64,000 nucleotides of DNA from DASWID01 sp049682815 (GTDB taxonomy: Bacteria > Desulfobacterota_D > UBA1144 > Nemesobacterales > CSP1-2): positions 51,440 through 115,439 of the forward strand of contig JBAUII010000143.1 of NCBI GenBank assembly GCA_049682815.1. Reading direction: 5' to 3'. The notes under the pieces were generated by a model. The model ran no database searches and was not told the DNA's origin. It worked only from the letters and a program-made list of their open reading frames with translations. Positions within the stretch are counted from its first letter, which is position 1. Each line of letters starts with the position of its first letter. Positions 53,775-61,479 of this stretch are shown here, in pieces. The position numbers and the translations under genes were made by a program.

Positions 53775-55940
53775 ATGCAGGAATCAACGAAAAAAACGAT
53801 CAAAGAAATAATTCGGGACCTGCCGCCGTTGATACGAGAAGAGCTTGATTATCTCGAGAAGAAAATTCGTGAATATCAAGCTGGCATGCTTGGTGAGATT
53901 AAATTTCAAAAGATCCGTTTGCAAATGGGGACTTATGCTCAAAGGCAGAACGGCGTCCAAATGCAAAGAATCAAGATCCCGTACGGAGGGCTTACTTCTC
54001 ATCAACTTACAAGATTGGCAGATGTGACCGAAAAATACGCTAGCGGATTCATGCATCTAACCACCAGACAGGATGTGCAGATTTATTACGTAAAGCTAGA
54101 AACAGTTCCAAATATGATGAGGGAACTTGCTGACGCCGGTATTACAACACGTGAAGCCTGTGGAAATACTGTAAGAAATGTAACTGCATGTCACCAATCG
54201 GGTATTTCAAGAACAGAGACATTCGATGTAACTCCTTATACCGACGCCTTTGTCCAATTCATGTTGAGAAATCCGATCTGTCAGAATATGGGACGCAAAT
54301 TTAAGGTGGCCTTCGAGGGTTGTTCCGATAAAGACCATGCCGGCGTCAGAATTCATGACCTCGGTTTTCGTGCCAGAGTAAAAGAAATTGACGGGGAGTT
54401 AAAGAGAGGATTTCAGCTTTACGTTGGTGGTGGTTTAGGAGCGTCGCCATCTCTTGGATATTTGTGGAGTGACTTCATACCTGTTGAAGAAATGCTCCCA
54501 GTCTCAGCCTGTATCGTGCGGATCTTTGACCGTTATGGAGAAAGAAAGGTTCGCATGAAAGCCCGCATGAAGTTTCTCATAAGGAAGCTGGGAATTGAGG
54601 AGTTTCGAAAGCGTGTTGAGGAAGAAAGAGCTCAACTGAAATTAGATCCGTCATGGAATGATTATCTCAAGACAATTGATGAACATGAGAAAGCCCCGGA
54701 AGGATTTACCGACATACCCCCAGCATCGGAGGGAATCGAAGGCGACCTGGGTTACATGAAATGGAAAGAATCTTGCGTAGTACCGCATAGAGAAGATGGA
54801 TATAGGATGGTGCATGTAAGAATAAAGCTCGGGGATATTGAATCTGAAAGAGCACGAAGGTTGGCAGATATAACCGAGATATTCTCCGGTGGGAAGATTC
54901 GTATCACGATTCAGCAAAACTTTGTTTTACGCTGGGTGCCCGAGGATTGCCTACCGTCGCTTTATGCTGCCCTCAAGGAAGCGGAATTAACCTATCTGGG
55001 AGCCGACACCTTTGAGGATATAACTGCTTGCCCGGGCGCAGACACGTGCAGGCTAGGCATAACATCGGCCAAAGGACTCGCCACAAGGCTTAGCGACGGA
55101 ATGACAAATGGTCTATCGGGATACAGGGAAATGACAAAGGATTTGAAGATTAAGATATCTGGATGCCCAAATTCCTGTGCGCAACATGTATCTGCAAACA
55201 TCGGTTTTCAGGGCGCATCCATAAATCATGAAGGGAGAACAGTTCCTGCAGAAATGGTTTTTGTAGGGGGCTCACTTTTAGGAGACGATACACGGCTTGC
55301 CATACCAATCAAGAAAATCCCTACTCGAAATGCCCCTAAGGTAGTAAAAAAGCTGCTGGATTTACACAGGGATGAAAAAGATGGTGACGAGGATTTTGAC
55401 ATGGTTATGCAAAGACTGGGAGCCGATCGGATAAAGGAAGAGCTTGATGAGTTTACATCTATTCCATCTTTTGAAGAGGACCCCTCGTTCTATCAGGATT
55501 GGGGACACGAGGAAGAAAAATTCGAAGTTCAACAGGGAGTAAAGGGGGAATGCGCGGGCGCGACTGTTGAGGAAAAGATCCCGACCTTTAAGGATGCTGA
55601 AAAACACCTAGAGAAAGCGCGCGCCTTTTTACACCACGGAGAATTAAGATCATCAATAATAGAATCGTACCATGCATGTTCGGCTACTGCTCATGTGCCC
55701 TTGTACACAAAATTGGTCGACCCATTTACAGACGAACAAACAATATGGGAGTTTGAGAACATGCTTGTGCGCACTGGAGAAGCAGATAGTAAATGGATTG
55801 ATATTGCTGCGCGCCTAGGGGACAAACTCAGCGTGGAACCCACAAAGGAAGTCGCCGAGGAACTGTTGGCTGTAGCAAACGACATGCATGCGGAGTGCCA
55901 ACAGATCCAGATGAATCTTACTCAGGCTAGAAAAAATTAG
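53775..55940 (+). CDS. siroheme sulfite/nitrite reductase with C-terminal helical domain
   Basis: 721 residues. Two ferredoxin-like halves of the assimilatory reductase fold are visible (IPYGGLTSHQLTRLADV with HLTTRQDVQIYYV, and later VRIKLGDIESERARRLADI). The [4Fe-4S]/siroheme cysteines are in TACPGADTCRLGITSAKG and ISGCPNSCAQHVSANIGF. It therefore reduces sulfite or nitrite by six electrons in the cytoplasm; which one cannot be told by eye. Residues of about 600-721 are an added helical domain (HLEKARAFLHHGELRSSIIE and onwards) resembling HEPN-type helices and not part of the standard enzyme. The ATG is at 53775. Confidence 0.9.
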   Translation: MQESTKKTIKEIIRDLPPLIREELDYLEKKIREYQAGMLGEIKFQKIRLQMGTYAQRQNGVQMQRIKIPYGGLTSHQLTRLADVTEKYASGFMHLTTRQDVQIYYVKLETVPNMMRELADAGITTREACGNTVRNVTACHQSGISRTETFDVTPYTDAFVQFMLRNPICQNMGRKFKVAFEGCSDKDHAGVRIHDLGFRARVKEIDGELKRGFQLYVGGGLGASPSLGYLWSDFIPVEEMLPVSACIVRIFDRYGERKVRMKARMKFLIRKLGIEEFRKRVEEERAQLKLDPSWNDYLKTIDEHEKAPEGFTDIPPASEGIEGDLGYMKWKESCVVPHREDGYRMVHVRIKLGDIESERARRLADITEIFSGGKIRITIQQNFVLRWVPEDCLPSLYAALKEAELTYLGADTFEDITACPGADTCRLGITSAKGLATRLSDGMTNGLSGYREMTKDLKIKISGCPNSCAQHVSANIGFQGASINHEGRTVPAEMVFVGGSLLGDDTRLAIPIKKIPTRNAPKVVKKLLDLHRDEKDGDEDFDMVMQRLGADRIKEELDEFTSIPSFEEDPSFYQDWGHEEEKFEVQQGVKGECAGATVEEKIPTFKDAEKHLEKARAFLHHGELRSSIIESYHACSATAHVPLYTKLVDPFTDEQTIWEFENMLVRTGEADSKWIDIAARLGDKLSVEPTKEVAEELLAVANDMHAECQQIQMNLTQARKN

Positions 55941-56034
55941 TACGTTCAAAATCTAATAAAGAATCAATCACATATTTCCCCACTAATTGTTGTGTCAGGG
56001 CTCTGATTTGGACAACTGAATAAGTTAGTATGAT

Positions 56035-58566
56035 TTACGACGAGGCTAGCTGCTCCGAACCAAAAAATGATTCCAGCTTTTCCAGTACTTCATCGGTTTT
56101 CCCGATGATTTTATTACATCTTGGCAAGGATTCCAAAAAGAACCTTCCATAAGGCCTTGTAACAATCCTTCTATCTAAAACCAGCACAGCGCCTCTATCG
56201 ACCCTAGATCTTATAAGTCTCCCAAAGCCCTGTTTGAATTTTAATACTGCGACCGGAACAGTGTATTCTAAGAACGAATCAACCCCCTGCCTTTCCATAT
56301 ATTCAACTCTAGCTTCTATGATAGGGTCTGTTGGAACCCTGAATGGGAGCCTGGTAATAATGACCAGCCTTAGAGCTGCTCCCGGGACATCTACCCCTTC
56401 CCAAAAACTATCGGTCGCAAAAAGAACAGAATTGACTTCTTTTCTAAACTTATCGAGAAGTCTAGCCCTCGGAACGCTGCCCTGCTTTAATGGAACCAGC
56501 CCAAGACGCTCAAGTCGTTTACCTATTTCCTTATAAACCAAGTCAAGAAGAGAATATGATGTAAAGAGGATAAGAGCATCACCACCAGATGCTTTAACAG
56601 CATCAAAAATCACTGGTGAGACCTTTACGGAGTGTTGAATATGCGTTGGCTCCGGTATGTCATTTGGTATCAGGAGCAGAGCCTGTTGTTCATAATCAAA
56701 GGAAGAAGGCAATATATGCTCTGCGACCCTGATGTTATCAGTTAAACCAACGCCCGACTTTAGAAAATTAAAATTGTCTCCCACAGCCATCGTAGCAGAA
56801 GTCATCACAATCGTATTACAGCTCGAATATAGCCTTTCCCGTAAATGCGGCGATATATCAAGAGGGGAGAGACCGATACCAGAAAGGATCCCCCCTTTTC
56901 CAACCCTAGCCTCAATCCATCTTATATAGCCATCATCCTCTCGATCCAGGAACGAATCGATGACTTTGGAGAAGTAATTGAGTTTATTCCCGACACCTTT
57001 AAATTCTACAAGGATCTTCGCGACATCGGTTTCGGATTCAAACTCCGTGAGAACGTCTATGAAGTTCCTTATTTCATCGAATAATTCACGAAGTTTCAAA
57101 CTCAGAATAGAAAATTCCTTATGAATTTCTTCCCACCCCGCCGTCTCAAATATATCTTCTGTAATTCTTAATTTTATCTCAATTTTGGAACCTTCCTTTG
57201 CCTCAAGAATCGGAAGTGAGAAATAATAAAGCTCATCAAACGTATTTAGTACATGTTCTTCAACCAAATCGACCTGCGGTGAAAGCCTTTCTTCTATTCT
57301 TCGAAGCACCTTGTTCAGTATTCCTTTTTTAAAATATTTCCTGAGCCTTGTCGTAAGATTAGCAGTGTAGAAGATCAATCCCTTTATCTCACCGCTATTT
57401 CCTTTCCTCTTTAACCTTCTCAATGCCCTTATAATCCCAAATTTTGTCGCCCTCATTCCAAAATGGGATGTAGCGGCATCTACAATATGATGGGCCTCAT
57501 CAAATACAATATTTTTATACGGGGGTAAGATTCCAGCTTCATTTTCCTCGCTTGCTCCTTTTATTGCTAAATCAGAAAAAACAAGGTGATGATTAGCAAC
57601 TATAATCTGAGACGATGCAACATCTCTCCTCGCCTTATAAAAAAAGCAATTTGAGTAGTGGGGACACCTAACACGTAAACAGCTATCACTCTCTGCCGAA
57701 ACCTTGTCCCAAACTCCCTCAGGAGGGGTAAAATTTAAATCCGATAATGAGCCGTCCATCGTTACCTTTGACCAATCAAGAATATCGCCCAGGATTTTGA
57801 TTTCGTCATCCTCGGCAAACTCGAATAGTCCCTCCCCAACAGTGTCAGCCCTAAGAAGGCACAGGTAATTCCCCATACCTTTTACAAGAGAATGTTTGAA
57901 ATCCACATCTAAACTACTGTGAACAAGTGGGATGTCTTTCTGTGAAAGCTGCTCCTGAAGGTTAATAGTATTGGTGGAGATAACAACCCTCTCGCCATTC
58001 AAAAGAGACCAATAAACAGAAGGTATCAAATAAGAAAGCGTTTTGCCTGTTCCTGTTCCGGCTTCGATTATTGATACCAGGTCCTCATTAAACGCATTTG
58101 AGACCGCGTCGAGCATCGCTATTTGTTCTTCACGCATTTCATAATTTGAACCCAGGCTCTCGGCAACTTTACCCTTAGGCATCAGGAGTCGTTTGATAAC
58201 CTCAGTGTCCAGCTGCTTTATCTCGACTTCCTTAAAACGCTCAACGACGATATAAACCCTCGAAGCATCATTATTAGCTATATAGAACCCGACACCGTGG
58301 TTTCCGAATACAGAGGCCATTTGTATATCTTGATCCGAGGGAGTTAAATTTCCAGAAGGGTGATTGTGTATTACGACTTCACCCGATCTGGCAGAATCGA
58401 CCACCGCAGGAACAGAATAATTATTCCCACGCGCGATCACTCTCATATTTTCTATGACGTCTCCGTCTCCAAATGAACCAACAAAAAACACCTCATTCCC
58501 ATCTGCTTCGTTAACAACCGATACAAATTCCTTCCTGGCCTTTTTTGAAAAGATATCCAATTTCAC
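56035..58566 (-). CDS. dinG: JAMM (RadC-like) domain fused to DinG-family helicase
   Basis: 843 residues. Residues 1-115 are a JAMM metalloprotease-type domain with HNHPSGNLTPSDQD (His67, His69, Ser77, Asp80). The rest is an XPD/DinG superfamily 2 helicase: Walker A EAGTGTGKTLSYLIP (Lys175), four candidate Fe-S cysteines (one in NYLCLLRA, three in CLRVRCPHYSNC), DEAH box VFDEAHHIVDAA and motif VI QGFGRLIRSRVDRG. DinG unwinds DNA and R-loops. The start is GTG at 58566, with no strong ribosome binding site. It converges on the sulfite reductase gene. Confidence 0.93.
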   Translation of the reverse strand: MKLDIFSKKARKEFVSVVNEADGNEVFFVGSFGDGDVIENMRVIARGNNYSVPAVVDSARSGEVVIHNHPSGNLTPSDQDIQMASVFGNHGVGFYIANNDASRVYIVVERFKEVEIKQLDTEVIKRLLMPKGKVAESLGSNYEMREEQIAMLDAVSNAFNEDLVSIIEAGTGTGKTLSYLIPSVYWSLLNGERVVISTNTINLQEQLSQKDIPLVHSSLDVDFKHSLVKGMGNYLCLLRADTVGEGLFEFAEDDEIKILGDILDWSKVTMDGSLSDLNFTPPEGVWDKVSAESDSCLRVRCPHYSNCFFYKARRDVASSQIIVANHHLVFSDLAIKGASEENEAGILPPYKNIVFDEAHHIVDAATSHFGMRATKFGIIRALRRLKRKGNSGEIKGLIFYTANLTTRLRKYFKKGILNKVLRRIEERLSPQVDLVEEHVLNTFDELYYFSLPILEAKEGSKIEIKLRITEDIFETAGWEEIHKEFSILSLKLRELFDEIRNFIDVLTEFESETDVAKILVEFKGVGNKLNYFSKVIDSFLDREDDGYIRWIEARVGKGGILSGIGLSPLDISPHLRERLYSSCNTIVMTSATMAVGDNFNFLKSGVGLTDNIRVAEHILPSSFDYEQQALLLIPNDIPEPTHIQHSVKVSPVIFDAVKASGGDALILFTSYSLLDLVYKEIGKRLERLGLVPLKQGSVPRARLLDKFRKEVNSVLFATDSFWEGVDVPGAALRLVIITRLPFRVPTDPIIEARVEYMERQGVDSFLEYTVPVAVLKFKQGFGRLIRSRVDRGAVLVLDRRIVTRPYGRFFLESLPRCNKIIGKTDEVLEKLESFFGSEQLASS

Positions 58567-58623
58567 AGCAAGAAAATTAACATACCAGAAGTTTTTTCCA
58601 ACAAAGAGCTAACTTCAAATCGC

Positions 58624-58639
58624 AGGGGTCGGAACCCCT
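58624..58639. repeat. 6-bp hairpin upstream of dinG and tRNA-Ser
   Basis: AGGGGT-CGGA-ACCCCT forms a perfect stem with a tetraloop. It sits between divergent transcription units and has no T tract, so it may be a regulatory hairpin or a chance palindrome. Confidence 0.35.
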
Positions 58640-58707
58640 CCGAGATTTTCCTCCTGTTTGCTATAGAAAACATAGGTAAAAAAGGGTAGTTTATCACTGT
58701 ACAGCAT

Positions 58708-58796
58708 GGAGGGGTGGCCGAGTGGACGAAGGCGCCGGTCTCGAAAACCGGTAGGGCCTTTGTGGGCTCTCGTGGGTTCAAATCCCACCCCCTCCG
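58708..58796 (+). tRNA. tRNA-Ser (CGA)
   Basis: An 89-base class II tRNA. The acceptor arms GGAGGGG/CCCCTCC pair fully, the anticodon loop CTCGAAA on CCGGT/ACCGG gives CGA (codon UCG), and a long variable arm precedes the T-arm with loop GTTCAAAT. The 3' CCA is not encoded, unlike in the initiator tRNA of this window. Confidence 0.95.
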
Positions 58797-58819
58797 TTTA
58801 ACTCAATTTGAGATTAGAG

Positions 58820-59458
58820 ATGCAAAAAAAGAGATTCGAGCTTCCTTCAAACAAGGTCATTTATTCTCAAATGATAGGTTACGTAGAAAAGGATAAAATC
58901 TTTCTCTTGTTTAAGAGTAACCATTTAGATTCATTCATTGAATCTTCCTCTTATGCAAGCGAAAAGGGTTTTAACCTTATAGGTATAGATATCAAAACAC
59001 CGGGACTCAAGGACCATCTTAAATCTCTAAAGAAAGAGGGGCAAAGAAAATATGGAGTATTTACGGTCTCATCAAAGAAGGAGGCAAGGATCGCCATTAA
59101 TGCGGGTGCCTCGTTTATCTTTTCCACCCATTCTGACCGAGGAATAATAAGAAGATGTAATAGAGAAAACGTATTTAATTCTATAGGATGTCTCACACCT
59201 ACTGAGTTAGCCGAGGCCAATGAATTAGGTGCGAGAACAATCAGTATTTTCCCGTGTAATAAAATGGGAGGAGTGAGCTGGTTCGCATTCCTCAGGGAAA
59301 TATTTCCAAAGTTAAGATTAATACCAACCGATAAGATGAATCCATCAGAGGCAAGCCAGTATCTAACGGAAGGGGCCTACGCTGTAGCTCCTATTATCGA
59401 TTTGGACATGGCTGAAAATCCTAGAGGATTAATAGAAGATTTCAAAAAAATTAAATAG
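58820..59458 (+). CDS. eda: KDPG/KHG aldolase family protein
   Basis: About 212 residues of the class I KDPG aldolase barrel. The central part, YGVFTVSSKKEARIAINAGA followed by SFIFSTHSD, corresponds to the GAGTV...A..AGA.FIVSP block. It continues with GCLTPTELAEANELGARTIS, then FPCNKMGGVSWFAFLREIFP and LIPTDKMNPSEASQYL. The Schiff-base lysine normally found in the L-K-x-F-P block is replaced by Ser in ISIFPC. Without that lysine, aldolase activity is doubtful and another role in the superfamily is possible. An in-frame TTG at 58808 would add four residues. It begins 23 bases after tRNA-Ser. No edd gene is nearby. Confidence 0.75.
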   Translation: MQKKRFELPSNKVIYSQMIGYVEKDKIFLLFKSNHLDSFIESSSYASEKGFNLIGIDIKTPGLKDHLKSLKKEGQRKYGVFTVSSKKEARIAINAGASFIFSTHSDRGIIRRCNRENVFNSIGCLTPTELAEANELGARTISIFPCNKMGGVSWFAFLREIFPKLRLIPTDKMNPSEASQYLTEGAYAVAPIIDLDMAENPRGLIEDFKKIK

Positions 59459-59583
59459 AAAAGGTACCGTTACAGTCGAAACATCATTATCATCATCGAA
59501 CAATCAAATAGAAACCCATAAAAGCAAGAATTTCTAAAAATAATAGGATATAATATCAGCTTAGAGGAGAACCATTTCAAACA

Positions 59584-60168
59584 ATGATACGCAATGATCG
59601 AAAGATAACGTTTAAAATTTCCACTATATTAATGATATTCCTTGGCACCTTTTTTGTAAACTGCTCAAAATCATACGCGACCCGTGAACTGCAGGAAACC
59701 ACATTAGATGTGGCGAATAGATCAGATAACATAGTGGTTGCAAAATGCATTTCAACTGAATCAAGGTGGAATGAACAGGGGTCTTTAATATTTACATATG
59801 TAACATTTCAGATACAGGATACTGTTAAAGGAAATAGTACAGACGAAAATTTAACCCTGAGATTTTTAGGGGGTCGCGTCGGGGACACAGTGCAGACTGT
59901 ACCGGATATGCCACAATTTTCCGAGAATGAAGAAGTCATGCTCTTCCTCGCCCCAAGAAATAAATCTGGCTATCAAACGTTGACCAGTATTCAAAACGGT
60001 GTGCTCAGGATTAAAACTGACTCAGAAACTGGTAAAAAGTTAATAACAAGTCCAACGACTGGGATTCAACTTTATGAGAGAAATACAGGTGAACCCATGT
60101 CTACACCGCATAACAATGGAGTTTTGTTGGAGGACTTCAATTATAGTGTTAAGAAGGCTATTGATTAA
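59584..60168 (+). CDS. secreted protein of unknown function
   Basis: 194 residues with an N-terminal signal peptide; the hydrophobic segment ends in FFVNCSKSYA, which could be a lipobox or a normal signal peptidase site. The rest is a beta-rich soluble domain (IVVAKCISTESRWNEQGSLI, FTYVTFQIQDTVKG, EEVMLFLAPRNKSGYQTL). I do not recognise a named family, but similar exported proteins occur beside predicted matrixin-like proteases. GGAG lies 13 bases before the ATG, and TATAAT at 59550-59555 may be part of its promoter. It leads a group of three envelope genes. Confidence 0.7.
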   Translation: MIRNDRKITFKISTILMIFLGTFFVNCSKSYATRELQETTLDVANRSDNIVVAKCISTESRWNEQGSLIFTYVTFQIQDTVKGNSTDENLTLRFLGGRVGDTVQTVPDMPQFSENEEVMLFLAPRNKSGYQTLTSIQNGVLRIKTDSETGKKLITSPTTGIQLYERNTGEPMSTPHNNGVLLEDFNYSVKKAID

Positions 60169-60198
60169 CTAACCCGAAAGCATTGAAAGAAAGCCTCT

Positions 60199-60903
60199 AT
60201 GACTAAACTAAAAATAGTAACAGCGTCTGTAATAGCCATCTATTTTGTGCCATGCATTGTGTTTGGCTATCACATACTGAATAACCGAAATTCATCGGGC
60301 AGTTTCGTTTTTCTTAAATGGAGAAACACACCCGTAAATCTGCGGCTCGATCCTGGAACTTTGGGAGGAGTAGATGGAAGGGATATTGTAGAAGAGGCAT
60401 GTGACACATGGAACAACGTGCCAACTGCGGCAATGCTCTGCGGAAATTTTTCAACCCTATCCGAAGACATTACCGTCGAAAATTATGAATCTCTTATATC
60501 TACCGATGACGGTAACATCGACGTAATATTCGATGAAACAGGCGAGATCCTAGCTGATTTGAATCTTTCTCCCAATTCAACTCTAGGCGTTGCTTCTGTT
60601 ACGAGCAACGTAGCAAATGGCGAAATACAGAATGTGCTTCTAGTTTTAAACGGTAGTTTGCAAAGCAGTTTGGCTTCGGACCTGCTTTCGACAACAATCC
60701 ACGAGATGGGCCACGGCTGGGGATTGGCACATATACCAATAGGTGGAATTAACAGTGTTAATGTTACTCCTGGACTCGAGCCAATTGCCCCGGCTTCAAT
60801 TCCAACGATGTATCCATTTAACATACCGACTAATGACACTTTCGGAAGAACACTGGAACTTGATGATAGGATTGGAATATCGGTCAGATATCCTTCCAAC
60901 TGA
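60199..60903 (+). CDS. secreted matrixin-like zinc metalloprotease
   Basis: 234 residues. A signal peptide covers the first 23 or so. The zinc site is HEMGHGWGLAH, that is His168, Glu169, His172 and His178, the metzincin form HExxHxxGxxH, and PTMYPF about 30 residues later is the likely Met-turn. The N-terminal part WRNTPVNLRLDPG and EEACDTWNNV fit the start of bacterial matrixin domains. No propeptide cysteine switch is evident. It is probably exported and degrades an extracellular or envelope protein. It lies 30 bases after the secreted protein and 27 bases before the lipoprotein gene. Confidence 0.9.
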   Translation: MTKLKIVTASVIAIYFVPCIVFGYHILNNRNSSGSFVFLKWRNTPVNLRLDPGTLGGVDGRDIVEEACDTWNNVPTAAMLCGNFSTLSEDITVENYESLISTDDGNIDVIFDETGEILADLNLSPNSTLGVASVTSNVANGEIQNVLLVLNGSLQSSLASDLLSTTIHEMGHGWGLAHIPIGGINSVNVTPGLEPIAPASIPTMYPFNIPTNDTFGRTLELDDRIGISVRYPSN

Positions 60904-60930
60904 TTACGATTTAAATGGAGGTTAACTAAG

Positions 60931-61476
60931 TTGCTATTCAGAAACAATTTCAGATTTCCAATTGTTCCATTATTTTTCATTGCGATAATTTTTATACTCT
61001 CTGGCTCATGCGATGGTGGAAGTGACGAGAGTGGTGGAAATGGACCAGCCCCTGATACGAACCTGCTTGAACCTTTATTTGACAGTGCCATTCAAGGGAC
61101 CGTAACTTCCTCCACAGGATCTCCGCTAAATGGGGTGCATGTCAGGGCTGTAAAGGTCGATAACCTTGACATCCAGATTTCAGCCTTTTCAGGCATTGGT
61201 CCAAACTTAACTATTCGAGATGGAGAATTCCGCATTGATGGAGTACCATCCGGGAACTACACAGTACTTATTGAAAAATTAGACGGGCGATCGCTCGCAT
61301 TTCAAGCTCGTCGATATAGTGATTTTGTAGAAGAAACCAACCCATCGATTTCCTTTCCTGACGAGTATTTTAACGGAGCCGAAGAATCCTCTGATGACGA
61401 TCCCGAAGATTCGGTGGAGATTACGATACGGAACGGACAGACGACCGGAGCTATAGATATCATCACAAATGACTGA
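60931..61476 (+). CDS. lipoprotein with carboxypeptidase-regulatory-like (CarboxypepD_reg) domain
   Basis: 181 residues. The signal peptide ends in ILSGSC, with the lipidated cysteine at about residue 27. After a Gly/Ser-rich linker comes a transthyretin-like beta domain (IQGTVTSSTGSPLNGVHVRA, RDGEFRIDGVPSGNYTVLIE), typical of surface proteins that bind carbohydrate or protein. The tail is very acidic. The start is TTG at 60931, decided by GGAGG at 60917-60921. It is the last of the three envelope genes and ends three bases from the rnr stop codon on the other strand. Confidence 0.85.
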   Translation: MLFRNNFRFPIVPLFFIAIIFILSGSCDGGSDESGGNGPAPDTNLLEPLFDSAIQGTVTSSTGSPLNGVHVRAVKVDNLDIQISAFSGIGPNLTIRDGEFRIDGVPSGNYTVLIEKLDGRSLAFQARRYSDFVEETNPSISFPDEYFNGAEESSDDDPEDSVEITIRNGQTTGAIDIITND

Positions 61477-61479
61477 ATT

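Noticed and set aside
58563..58781. 72-codon minus-strand frame upstream of dinG
   Set aside because: It overlaps tRNA-Ser and the divergent control region and has no family resemblance.
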